NCBI RefSeq assembly: GCF_907164905.1
Contig: NZ_CAJRAF010000002.1
Coordinates: 1 to 64,000, forward strand
From: Dyadobacter sp. CECT 9275
GTDB lineage: Bacteria; Bacteroidota; Bacteroidia; Cytophagales; Spirosomataceae
Direction: 5' to 3'
Length of the DNA: 64,000 nucleotides
The position numbers and the translations under genes were made by a program. Numbering within the stretch: position 1 is the stretch's first letter; each line of letters opens with the position of its first letter. Below, piece after piece: positions 54,669 to 63,855 of the stretch. The notes under the pieces were generated by a model. The model was not told the DNA's origin, made no database searches, and saw only the letters and a list, made by a program, of their open reading frames with translations.

Positions 54669-57407
54669 TTATGATTTTTTATATTCCATCGGCGTTTGGT
54701 TATATTTCCCCTTGAAGGCTGTGGAAAAATAGGTAGGAGAGGAAAAACCGACTTTGTAGGCAATATCCGCAACCGTCAGGTCATCCCGTCGTAAGAGGAA
54801 TTTGGCTTTATTGAGCCGAACCTGCTGGACATATTCATTCACACTCATACCCAGCAGGGCTTTGACTTTCCTGTATAATTGCACCCGCGACATCCCCAGA
54901 TCTTTGGCGATGTCTTCTACACCCAGTTCGGCGTTGTCGTAATGTTCTTCAATGTATGCCGTAAACAACGTGATAAATTTCTTGTCCAGTTTGTTCGGAT
55001 TTGCTGCTGACGAGTTTTCAATGGGGAGTTCACTGGTATAATGTTCCCGCAGTATGGCGCGGTTTCTGAGCAGCGTTTTGATCATTTCCTGGACATACTG
55101 CAGGTTGAATGGCTTGGTGATATAGGCGTCTACACCTGCCCGGATGCCCTCAATTTGCTGCTCTGTGGTGGTTCTGGCAGTAAGCAAAACGACAGGAATA
55201 TGCGAAGTTCTGAAATCCGTTTTGAGTATGGAGGTAACACTCAATCCATCCTTTTTGGGTAACATCACGTCGCATACGATCAGGTCCGGAATATGTTCAA
55301 ATGCCATCCGCAATCCATCTTCACCGTCGTTGGCTACAAAGGTCTGGTAATGGGTCCGGAGCTTTTGTTTCAGTAGCTGTACAAGGTCTGAATTATCTTC
55401 AATGATCAGCACAGACAGTTCGCCATTTGAAACGCTCTGTGCTTCTGTGATGTCCGGAAGTGTATTTTCTATGTTAAGCTCGAGCTTTTGATCCATCGAA
55501 AAATCTTCGACTTGGTCATGACGGAGCTGTTCTTCCAGAAAATGACTCTTGCCCAGCGGTAACGCGATGGTGAATGCAGTTTCCTTGTTGGGCTGGCTCC
55601 GAACCGAAATGGTTCCGTTGTGTAGCGCAATCAACTCTTTGGAAAGTGCCAGGCCTAACCCCGTTCCGAGTGTTTTATAGCTGTTATCTCCCTGATAGAA
55701 TACCTCGAAAACATGTGCAAGTTCGGATTCCGTCATGCCGATGCCGTTGTCTTCCACCACGATCTGTACCTGATCCTGCGAATTTCTTTTTATATAAAGG
55801 TAAACCCGTCCCTTGTCCGGAGTGAATTTAAATGCATTTGAAAGCAAATTGAAAATGACTTTATCCAGCATGTTGACATCAAACCAGACGGTCATTTCCG
55901 TCTCGGAAGTGATGAGCTGAAAATCAATTTTGTGTTTTGATGCAATCCTTTCAAAAGCCACCATAATCTCTTTCACAAACGCGACCAGGTCGTGTTCCCC
56001 CGCTCTTACCTGCATACGGTGACTGCCAAGTTTTCTGAAGTCCATCAGCTGGCTGACGAGCCTCAAAAGCCTTAGTGTATTTTTTCTGATCAGGGACAAT
56101 TCCTGTTTGACCAAAGGGTCCCTGATTTTGTCACTGGCCAGAACGTCCTCAACCGGCGCCAGGATCAGTGTGAGCGGGGTACGGAACTCATGAGAAATAT
56201 TGGTGAAAAATTTAAGCTTTGCTTCATTTTCAATATCGGCACGCTGGGCCAGCTCTTCAATCTGGTTTTTTTGGTCCGATATTTCGTGGTTCTGTACCTC
56301 AAGACGCTTGTTGATCTTTCTGTTTTCACGCAGGGAATAAAATGAGATGGCCCCAAAAATCAGGGCCAGGGCAAGGGTCACGGAAACAGTCCAGATCACG
56401 ATGCTTTGATTTTCAGTGATCGCGCGTTGTTCCTCGATTTTCTCCTGACGGCGTTCGATATCCTGCTGTTGCGCTACCAGTTTGTCGCTCTGTAACTTCA
56501 TGATCCGCACATTGGTAGCGTCAATCATGGTGATCTGAAGTTTGTTTTCTCTTCTAAAAGGTTGTTTCTGAAGAATGGCAATGGCGGTACGAATCGCTTC
56601 TTCTCCGCCGGTTGGGTAAAGAATGGTGGCGTTCAGCACATCTTTGTCTACCAGATCTATACCGCCATCGGGTCCGGTAAGCCCGTCGACCCCAATCAAC
56701 CTGATCTTTTTTTCGAGTCCCAGATTTTTGCAAACGCCAAAGGCTTTTAAAGCGCGGCGGTCATTCTGGCAAAATATGACGTCAATATCTGTATGTGCTT
56801 TCAATAGTTTGGTGAGAGGGGCCTCGAATGAGTACTTGTCCCAATCGCCGTCGAGTTTTGCGATGAGCTCGATGCCGGGAAAGTGGCCGATGGTTTCTGA
56901 AAATCCACGGTGGCGATCCATATCAGCAGAGGAGCCAGGCTTTTCACTGATTTCAATCACCTTTCCGCTGCCCTTCAGGAGCGTGTTGGTATAGGCCCCC
57001 GCTATCTGTCCCACTTCCACGTTATCCGCTCCGACGTAGGCAGTGTACTGATCGGAACTGGTCCTGCGATCCAAGATAATCACAGGGATACCATTCTGAT
57101 ATGCTTTTTCAACCACTGGCGTGATCGGTTTTGCCTCGTTTGGCGATACGATCAGAAGATCGATATTTTGGTTGATGAGTTCTTCGATTTGTTTAATCTG
57201 CGTGCCGCTTTGCCCGCGGGCGTCCTTCATAATGAAATTGATCTCGGGATTGAAAGACAATTCCCGGTACATACTTTCCTGCATCGTTTTTCGCCAGTTA
57301 TCCGCTCCGGTACACTGCGAGAAACCGATGGTGTACTGTTTAGGCTGCTTTTTAGAGCAGGCTGTCAGAATGAGACAGAATAGACCAATTAGTTTTAAGT
57401 ATTTCAA
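54669..57407 (-). CDS. hybrid two-component sensor/regulator (fructose-type HTCS)
   Basis: This 912-aa single-chain signalling protein has an N-terminal signal with a possible lipobox (ILTACSKK), a periplasmic sugar-binding (PBP1/LacI-type) domain at about 25-300 (YTIGFSQCTGADNW, VIILDRRTSSDQYTAYVGADN), and a membrane helix at ~336-358. The kinase core has His406 in NISHEFRTPLTL and ATPase boxes DNGIGM and GTGLGLALS. A receiver domain with Asp713 in CDVMLPKKDG and a C-terminal AraC HTH (~800-912) complete it. A PBP-type sensor on an HTCS is the plan of BT1754, which senses fructose. The locus around it fits. It probably activates the divergentless operon 53078-45587 through the TTGATACA sites. 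Confidence 0.93.
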   Translation of the reverse strand: MKYLKLIGLFCLILTACSKKQPKQYTIGFSQCTGADNWRKTMQESMYRELSFNPEINFIMKDARGQSGTQIKQIEELINQNIDLLIVSPNEAKPITPVVEKAYQNGIPVIILDRRTSSDQYTAYVGADNVEVGQIAGAYTNTLLKGSGKVIEISEKPGSSADMDRHRGFSETIGHFPGIELIAKLDGDWDKYSFEAPLTKLLKAHTDIDVIFCQNDRRALKAFGVCKNLGLEKKIRLIGVDGLTGPDGGIDLVDKDVLNATILYPTGGEEAIRTAIAILQKQPFRRENKLQITMIDATNVRIMKLQSDKLVAQQQDIERRQEKIEEQRAITENQSIVIWTVSVTLALALIFGAISFYSLRENRKINKRLEVQNHEISDQKNQIEELAQRADIENEAKLKFFTNISHEFRTPLTLILAPVEDVLASDKIRDPLVKQELSLIRKNTLRLLRLVSQLMDFRKLGSHRMQVRAGEHDLVAFVKEIMVAFERIASKHKIDFQLITSETEMTVWFDVNMLDKVIFNLLSNAFKFTPDKGRVYLYIKRNSQDQVQIVVEDNGIGMTESELAHVFEVFYQGDNSYKTLGTGLGLALSKELIALHNGTISVRSQPNKETAFTIALPLGKSHFLEEQLRHDQVEDFSMDQKLELNIENTLPDITEAQSVSNGELSVLIIEDNSDLVQLLKQKLRTHYQTFVANDGEDGLRMAFEHIPDLIVCDVMLPKKDGLSVTSILKTDFRTSHIPVVLLTARTTTEQQIEGIRAGVDAYITKPFNLQYVQEMIKTLLRNRAILREHYTSELPIENSSAANPNKLDKKFITLFTAYIEEHYDNAELGVEDIAKDLGMSRVQLYRKVKALLGMSVNEYVQQVRLNKAKFLLRRDDLTVADIAYKVGFSSPTYFSTAFKGKYNQTPMEYKKS

Positions 57408-57641
57408 TTTTTATTTGTATTTGAGCAAGTGTTTAGCTTATTCAAATGTATTATAAATGAAAGCTCAAACAAATCGTTGCAGGAAAAATGATCAGTGGAT
57501 ACACGGAACGACCTACCACCCATATGTTGCACGACAGCATGCCGTTGACCGTTTGAGTATGTGCTGACGCCGCCGGGTATGTGAAAGTCCGTTTTTTCAG
57601 AAACGACCATACAGTCTCAATCACCTCACCGGAACCCTTTG
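57408..57641 (-). other. gap upstream of the HTCS gene
   Basis: 234 bp without a supported gene. It must carry the HTCS promoter; no clear minus-strand TAnnTTTG box was found and no TTGATACA site occurs here. Confidence 0.35.
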
Positions 57642-57986
57642 CTAGGCAACTTTGATAACAAACGCCGTCAATTCGGCCATGCGGCCATCCTCAAACCGCC
57701 AAACGTCGCAATACGCATAATGGGCCAGCATTCCGTCCTGATCCTTCAAATCGATCGTGCCGATGGCGGTGACATAATCGCCTTCTGCCACCAGCGTATC
57801 TACCTGAAACCGGGGCGGTTCCAGGTAGGTTTCGACCATGTACTGCCGGACAGCCTCTTTTCCCGCGAGCGTTTGTTCCCCGACAAAATGCCATACAACG
57901 TTATCGGTACAATACACCAGAAACCCTTCGTTGTCCCCCGCCATCACCGCCGCATTGGCAGCCTGCAATACTTCCTTGTTTCCCAT
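57642..57986 (-). CDS. NTF2/SnoaL-like small protein
   Basis: This 114-aa alpha+beta-barrel protein of the NTF2-like superfamily starts with VLQAANAAVMAGDNEGFLVYCTDNVVWHFVG and ends with the curved sheet YVTAIGTIDLKDQDGMLAHYAYCDVWRFEDGRMAEL. This is the usual SnoaL-like pattern, with the conserved W-x-F near the pocket and DGR[MI] near the end. Members are small-molecule-binding or isomerase-like proteins. No specific substrate can be inferred. It stands alone on the minus strand. Confidence 0.85.
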   Translation of the reverse strand: MGNKEVLQAANAAVMAGDNEGFLVYCTDNVVWHFVGEQTLAGKEAVRQYMVETYLEPPRFQVDTLVAEGDYVTAIGTIDLKDQDGMLAHYAYCDVWRFEDGRMAELTAFVIKVA

Positions 57987-58313
57987 CTTTGTAATAGCTG
58001 GTTAAATGTTCATGGCTCCAAAAACATCGAGCCAGCAAGATAAGCAGGTGGCGCTGGATTACGATGGTTTGACCGTTTAATCAGTTTTTGGGTGGGGGTG
58101 GTTAGGTTGGGGAGTTGCGGGGCTTTTGATGGAAAAACTAGTAGCTTATTGAGGTCGGATTTGGACGAGTCGATATTGAAGGAGCTGATGGATCGCTTGG
58201 AGAAGTCGCTCGGCAACCTATTATTGACGAATAATAAATACGTTCTTACAACAATTACTAATGATACCTGGCCGTCTTGATATCTACTCGATTATAACCG
58301 AAAATCCGTCGAA
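57987..58313. other. gap upstream of the metallophosphoesterase-HSP90 gene
   Basis: 327 bp; short open frames on both strands lack any recognisable feature. Composition shifts from GC-richer to AT-rich within this stretch, which marks the left boundary of the AT-rich gene that follows. No TAnnTTTG box was found. Confidence 0.35.
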
Positions 58314-59081
58314 ATGAGAATTGTCCAACTTTCCGATATTCATCTCTCCTCAAACAATATTTACGACCTAGAAAATTACTATTTGGAGGCACTGGTAAAG
58401 GATTTATTGGCATTTCATCAACACAATTCAGTTGATCTAGTAATTTTTACAGGTGACTTGGTGGATAAAGGTGGCAATTCTCTTAAAGAATCACCATATG
58501 AGACTTTCAAAAAAGTAATCATTACACCTATCGTTTCAGCACTAAAAATCACTGATTCACAAGTGCTGATGATTCCCGGAAATCACGACATTGATCGCAA
58601 TCAAATCGAGCTCAAAAGCGAATTCTATCTGGCTAATACTTTGACCAGAGATGGTGCAAATAAGTTAGTGAATGAAATGAAGATGTCATTCACAGAGGAT
58701 AACAATCGAATCAAAAGATTCAAAGAATTCGAAAAAGAATTTCATAAAAATACACCAAATTATGTTTACAGCAATTCAGAATCTTCTGTTATCATTAACA
58801 CCATAGAAGGCGACATCGGAATTTCACTAGTGAACGACTCGTGGAGATGTTCTAGCGATCTACAACGCCAAAATCATTTTATCGGAAGCAATCAGTTATT
58901 CAATACTGCTAAGATATTTTCCGAAGCAAAGACTCAACTTAACGTTGCTGTATTTCATCATCCTCTCGAAGCCATTAATGAGGATGAAAAGGAAGAGATT
59001 GAAAATATACTAAAATCAAAAAACTTCTCATTTTCACTTTTTGGACATAGCCAAAGAGACTGTAAAATGAACTCTGTCTAA
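58314..59081 (+). pseudogene. metallophosphoesterase-HSP90-like fusion gene, 5' part (IS-interrupted)
   Basis: This is the 5' portion of an AT-rich gene. The native sequence runs to about 59055; the last nine codons to the TAA at 59081 come from the insertion sequence. It has the calcineurin-like phosphoesterase motifs: QLSDIHLS (Asp/His), FTGDLVDKGG, IPGNHDIDR, the histidine in VFHHPLE and, at the break, FGHS. Removing the IS and one target duplicate joins 59047 to 60501 in frame and restores the final metal-binding motif as FGHSHKYKYQ. The intact gene would be 2,643 bp (880 aa). As it stands, this fragment lacks the last metal-ligand His and is probably inactive. Confidence 0.88.
59048..59055 (+). 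repeat. target site duplicate, left copy
   Basis: TAGCCAAA, against TAGCCATA at 60501-60508 on the other side of the IS: 7 of 8 bases match, with TAGCCA exact. The length suits IS256-family insertions. The mismatch suggests mutation since insertion. Confidence 0.6.
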
Positions 59082-60500
59082 AAGTTTTAACTTTAAGACA
59101 GAACATGGAAAAGACAGAATTCGAACAGATGCGCGACAAGGCGCTGGAACAGTTGATGAAAGGACAATCGTTGACTGGTAAAGACGGGGTCTTCGCTCCG
59201 CTACTTCAACAATTTTTGGAAAGTGCTCTTGAGTCAGAAATGAATGCTCATCTCAGTGAGCAGGAGCGGGAATCCGGTAACAAACGCAATGGCAAAGGCA
59301 GCAAACGCTTAAAGACTATGTCTGGTGAAATTACTCTGACTACGCCAGAAGACCGAAAGAGCAGCTTTTCCCCACAAATTGTCAAGAAACGCGAAACGGT
59401 CCTGGCTGATAACCTCGCTCCTCAAATTATTGGATTATACAGTAAGGGCATGAGTTTTCGCGATATATCTGATCACATTCAACAGATGTATGACGTTGAA
59501 ATATCTCATGCAACACTCTCCGAAATCACAGAAAGAGTAATTCCGCAAGTCAAGGAATGGCAAAGTAGGCCACTAGAAAGCCTTTACACCATTGTTTGGT
59601 TGGATGCTATGCATTATAAGGTGCGAGATGGAGGCCGGGTCGTGACACGGGCTGTCTACAATGTGCTTGGTGTGAATCGACATGGCTATAAAGACTTGAT
59701 TGGCATGTATGTCTCAGAAAGCGAGGGCGCTAACTTCTGGCTTTCAGTACTTACAGATCTGAAATCCAGGGGAGTGAAAGATATTTTGATAGCTTGTACC
59801 GATAATCTTACTGGCTTTTCCGAGGCAATATTGGCGTCATTCCCGGAATCGGAAATTCAAAGTTGCATCATTCATCAGATCAGAAATTCGCTTAAATACG
59901 TCGCTTCTAAGGATCAAAAAACTTTCATGCAAGACCTAAAAACGGTCTACCAGGCGCCCACGAAAGATAAAGCAGAGTTAGAGCTGGATAAACTCAACGA
60001 TAAATGGGGCCCCAAATATCCGGTTGTGATCAAATCTTGGCAGAATAATTGGCATAAACTGTCAACCTATTTTGCTTATGATGAGCAAATTAGAAGACTT
60101 ATTTACACGACCAATGCCGTAGAAGGCTTTCATAGGCAAGTCAGAAAAATTACAAAAACAAAAGGTGCCTTCCCTAATGATATGGCCCTGTTAAAATTGA
60201 TCTATCTGGCGGTTGAGAATATAAGTCGGAAGTGGACCTCCCCTTTACAAAATTGGGCACTTACCGCCCAACAATTGCATATCAAATTTGGCGACAGAAT
60301 GCGGATGGACCTTTAATTTTGCTTCCCAATATGAAACGCAAAAATAGCCTGCTATTGAATTTATCAAGGGTATATAAACGGCTTCGTGCCTCCGCCGCCC
60401 TTGACAAACCCAATAACAAGCAAAAAAGCATTTGAAATCGAAAAGAAAAATTAAATTTGAACCAACCTAGATAGCCAGACAGAGTTCAGATTACACTCCC
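59056..60500 (+). mobile_element. IS256-family insertion sequence
   Basis: This 1,445-bp element has imperfect terminal inverted repeats of 24 bp (59056-59079 and 60477-60500). Twenty positions match, with the inner 12 (TGAACTCTGTCT) identical. One transposase gene fills it (59105-60316). It interrupts a metallophosphoesterase-HSP90 gene, whose two halves join in frame when the element is removed. The 3' part (60317-60476) is non-coding. Confidence 0.9.
59105..60316 (+). CDS. IS256-family transposase
   Basis: This 403-aa DDE transposase of the IS256/mutator type has catalytic residues Asp167 (WLDAMHYK), Asp233 (CTDNLTGF) and Glu340 (TNAVEGFHRQVRK). The family signature HQIRNSLKYV lies between the second and third. 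The N-terminal part with EMNAHLSEQERE and NGKGSKRLKT is the usual DNA-binding segment. The gene is full length with no frameshift, so the element may still be mobile. It starts 49 bp inside the left end. Confidence 0.96.
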   Translation: MEKTEFEQMRDKALEQLMKGQSLTGKDGVFAPLLQQFLESALESEMNAHLSEQERESGNKRNGKGSKRLKTMSGEITLTTPEDRKSSFSPQIVKKRETVLADNLAPQIIGLYSKGMSFRDISDHIQQMYDVEISHATLSEITERVIPQVKEWQSRPLESLYTIVWLDAMHYKVRDGGRVVTRAVYNVLGVNRHGYKDLIGMYVSESEGANFWLSVLTDLKSRGVKDILIACTDNLTGFSEAILASFPESEIQSCIIHQIRNSLKYVASKDQKTFMQDLKTVYQAPTKDKAELELDKLNDKWGPKYPVVIKSWQNNWHKLSTYFAYDEQIRRLIYTTNAVEGFHRQVRKITKTKGAFPNDMALLKLIYLAVENISRKWTSPLQNWALTAQQLHIKFGDRMRMDL

Positions 60501-62409
60501 TAGCCATAAGTACAAGTATCAAAACGTATTAAGTGCAATTGGTGGATATGTATCGATTAACGGAAGAGCTGCCTTAGATAATCCTTCTCAGGAGTTGGCA
60601 AACTATCAACCTGGCTACAATATTCTTGACATTAACCTCAATAATGGCACATTTGACCTCTACGCGCGTAAATTTGTGCGATCGAATGGGTTCAGCTTCC
60701 AGGCGGATGTTGATTCATTACCAGATGGTAAAACCTCCGGTAACATTCCTAAGACTGAGTACTATGAGTTGGCAAAGAATTCAACAAATAAAGATAGCGA
60801 TCTTCCAAACGGATACACGGCAGATGTAGATAGAATTGTAACTCTATTGATAGGAAAATCTATTTATACAAATCCATATATTTTTGTTCGAGAGTTAATT
60901 CAAAATTCCGTTGATGCCTGCAACAGATTGAGAGAGATTCTTTTTAACGTTAACCCAAAGATTATCGTAAACATTAATTCTCTTGAAAACTTTATCGAAT
61001 TCACCGATCATGGGGATGGCATGTCAAAATATATATTAAAAAATCATTTTTCTGTTATCGGCAAGAGTATTAGTCAGGAATTTAATGATCACACTGGACA
61101 TTTCAATCTAATCTCTCAATTTGGAATTGGTTTTATAAGTACTTTCATAGTTGCTCAAAGAGTTTGTGTTACCACAAAAAGACTTGATGATATCCTTATT
61201 AATTTTGAAGTTACAAATGTGTTTAAGGGATTTGACTATTCAAGTAAAATCCACACCCATTTGGAAAGTGAGTCCGGCACTTCCATTAGAGTGTATTTAA
61301 AACAAGGAAACTATGCACAGAACTTACTATCTCACATATTAACATATTGTAGACATATAGACAATATGGAGGTCAACTTGGATGGGGCGAAAATTGAACT
61401 CTCTAACACCTGGAATACAGAAGGGTGCTTTCGTGTCATCGAAGACATTAATGATAGATTTGTAGCGAAAATTGGTATTGGACTGGATATAAGATCAATC
61501 TACACCTCAAATAGCGGATTCATAATTAACGCTCACGGAACCAATGCATTCCCTTTTAGATTTCCTGGGATAATTGGTGGTGAAGTTAACTTTAAGCCTA
61601 AGGCCATCGACTTTGATGTATCCAGGAACAACATAATCGACAACGAAAAATCTCTTGCATTTCGAAAGCATATCTCTTCGTCGGCCCGTAAACTATTTAG
61701 AGACGTAATAGAAAGCGGGAATATTGAACTGACTGAAAGGATAATGCAATATATTAGTTATTACATTGAATACTTTGAGGCTAATAATGCAAAGATGACA
61801 GCGTCGTACAACGACTTCTATTCCAAAAGAGAGTTGTTCGATATGTTTATTAAAAATTCCAGGTTTGTTTTTGGCCACCGATCGCAGAACCTGAACGATA
61901 TATTTCTAGAGCTTAGTCGACTCGGCTTGAACAGAATTTATACAATAACTGGAAGGAAATTTGAAGAACACGAAGAGATAGTCATCGAGTATTTAAGAGA
62001 TAATGGAAATTTCGTCGTTGACCCACCAAACTTCAATATTCAATTTCAGGACGGAGGTCACAATGTCAATATGCTAAATGTATTTCATGCAATTGGTGGC
62101 GAATATGGGTTTTCGATTACCGATGTATTGAGCATAAAGGAACATATTTTACATGATATGAAAAAAGATAAGGCACAATATGACACCAAGCTCGTTCAGC
62201 ATTTGTCGGATATTGAAACGAAACATAGTATTTCGATAGACATTGCTGATTTTAAAAATAGTCTAAAACCATCGATTCGTTATGACACTCAATTTCTACT
62301 AAATGAAAGTCATGAATCATTCAAATCGCTATTGACTCACCTAGATACTTTTTTACCGGAAACAATAGATGTGTATTTGCTAGGCCTTTTAGGGTTGCAA
62401 CTATCCTAG
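60501..62409 (+). pseudogene. metallophosphoesterase-HSP90-like fusion gene, 3' part
   Basis: This is the 3' portion of the broken gene, in frame with 58314-59047 once the IS is removed (residues 245-880 of the reconstructed protein). After a ~100-residue linker comes a GHKL/HSP90-type ATPase fold. The N-box is ELIQNSVDACNRL (Glu376, Asn380, Asp383), the ADP-binding loop is TDHGDGM (around 414-419), and the lid glycines are QFGIGFISTFIVAQRV (451-466). These are the HtpG-type signatures. The remaining ~400 residues resemble nothing I recognise. In its present state translation could begin only at an internal codon such as TTG 60595 (604 aa, ATPase intact). Known HSP90s are not fused to phosphoesterases. 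Confidence 0.85.
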
Positions 62410-62805
62410 ATTAAACACACCACAGTTTGTCGGTACTTAGATTAGGTCATGATTCCGAAACGACCAAAAGACCTTTCCTCGTCCCAATCAAACAATCCAA
62501 AACCCAAATATTCAGCAACTCAACAACCTTTACCGAATTTTCAGTGGCATAATCGTCAGGACAATTCAACCCAATCTCCGGGGGGAAATTGATGTCTGTC
62601 AGAACAATCCTTGGTGCATTGCAATTAAAACCAACCAAAAAAAACCGTTACCCTGGCATTTGCTCTTGGTCCCCTGCTGCTGGAATAGGCGATTCCGGCG
62701 ATGATACTCCCCCCCCCAAAAAAAAACGGATACCTTCTACCCGGATTTGGATAATCGGCGCTCTGTGCGGCCTGCCTAAGTTTGTATCACTAAATTTTTC
62801 ATTTT
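62410..62805 (+). other. gap with a C9A9 tract
   Basis: 396 bp without a supported gene. A run of nine C (62709-62717) directly followed by nine A (62718-62726) lies about 50 bp upstream of the -7 box of the alcohol dehydrogenase gene. Small frames on both strands have no coding features. Confidence 0.5.
62777..62784 (+). promoter_or_regulatory. putative promoter (TAnnTTTG) of the alcohol dehydrogenase gene
   Basis: TAAGTTTG matches the -7 consensus and ends 21 bp before the ATG at 62806. No good -33 element. Confidence 0.5.
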
Positions 62806-63846
62806 ATGATACAAGCAAAAGGATATGCGGCGCAGACGGCGGAGAGTCCGTTGGCGCCCTGGCAGTTTGAAAGACGCGACCTCGGCGCGCATGATGTACA
62901 GATCGAGATTTTGTACTGCGGGGTTTGTCATACCGACATTCACCTGATCCGTAACGAATGGTTCCCAGGTGTTTTCCCCATGGTGCCCGGCCATGAGATC
63001 GTTGGCCGCATCAGCGCCGTGGGTGCGCATGCGCGGAAGTTTGGCATCGGTGACCTGGGCGGGGTCGGTGTGATGGTCGACTCCTGCCGCGAATGTGCGG
63101 ACTGCAAAAACGGACAGGAGCAATTCTGCTCCGTCGCTCCGGTACAAACCTACAACAACCTGGGCCACGACGGGCTGCCGGTGTACGGTGGCTATTCCAA
63201 CACCATCGTGGTGCACGAGGATTTTGTGCACCACATCTCCGAGAAGCTCGACCTGGCTGCCGTAGCGCCCCTGCTCTGCGCGGGCATCACGACCTACTCG
63301 CCGCTGAAACGCTGGAATGTCGGCAAGGGGCACAAGCTGGCGGTTGTCGGTCTGGGCGGACTGGGGCACATGGGGGTGAAATTCGGAAAGGCGCTGGGCG
63401 CGGAGGTGACCGTGCTGAGTACTTCTCCGGGCAAACAGGAAGCCGCCAGGCAGCTTGGCGCATCGCATTTTATCATTTCCAAAGACGAAGCGCAGATGCA
63501 GGCTGCCTTCAAAACCTTCGATTTTGTGCTGGACACCGTCTCGGGCAACAGCGATGTGAACCCGTATCTGTCCATCCTGAAAACCAACGGCATTTATGTC
63601 AACGTCGGCATGCCTGCCAAACCCTGGGAAGTAAGCTCATTCACACTCGCGACGGGCAACAAGGTCATCGCAGGTTCCGGCGCGGGCGGATTGCCTGAAA
63701 CACAGCAGATGCTCGACTTCTGCGCCGAACACGGCATCGTCTCCGACATCGAACTGATCGACATCAGGGACATCCACACCGCTTACGACCGCATGCAAAA
63801 AGGGGACGTCAGGTACCGTTTTGTCATTGACATGAAAACCCTGTAA
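62806..63846 (+). CDS. zinc-dependent alcohol dehydrogenase (YahK/CAD-like)
   Basis: This 346-aa medium-chain dehydrogenase/reductase has the catalytic zinc site in YCGVCHTDIH and PGHEIVG, four structural-zinc cysteines in DSCRECADCKNGQEQFC, and the Rossmann motif VGLGGLGHMG. It matches the cinnamyl-alcohol-dehydrogenase-like, NADP-preferring aldehyde reductases (YahK type) in length and motif spacing. Such enzymes reduce a broad range of aldehydes. The gene lies 9 bp before the AraC gene at 63856, which probably belongs to the same transcript. GC-rich compared with the preceding gene. Confidence 0.92.
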   Translation: MIQAKGYAAQTAESPLAPWQFERRDLGAHDVQIEILYCGVCHTDIHLIRNEWFPGVFPMVPGHEIVGRISAVGAHARKFGIGDLGGVGVMVDSCRECADCKNGQEQFCSVAPVQTYNNLGHDGLPVYGGYSNTIVVHEDFVHHISEKLDLAAVAPLLCAGITTYSPLKRWNVGKGHKLAVVGLGGLGHMGVKFGKALGAEVTVLSTSPGKQEAARQLGASHFIISKDEAQMQAAFKTFDFVLDTVSGNSDVNPYLSILKTNGIYVNVGMPAKPWEVSSFTLATGNKVIAGSGAGGLPETQQMLDFCAEHGIVSDIELIDIRDIHTAYDRMQKGDVRYRFVIDMKTL

Positions 63847-63855
63847 CTTCAACAA

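Noticed and set aside
58092..58280. 62-codon frame upstream of the phosphoesterase gene
   Set aside because: Overlapping frames on both strands, no motif and no coupling to a neighbour.
62589..62870. 93-codon frame across the C9A9 tract
   Set aside because: It overlaps the alcohol dehydrogenase start in another frame and contains low-complexity translation of the tract; no family resemblance.
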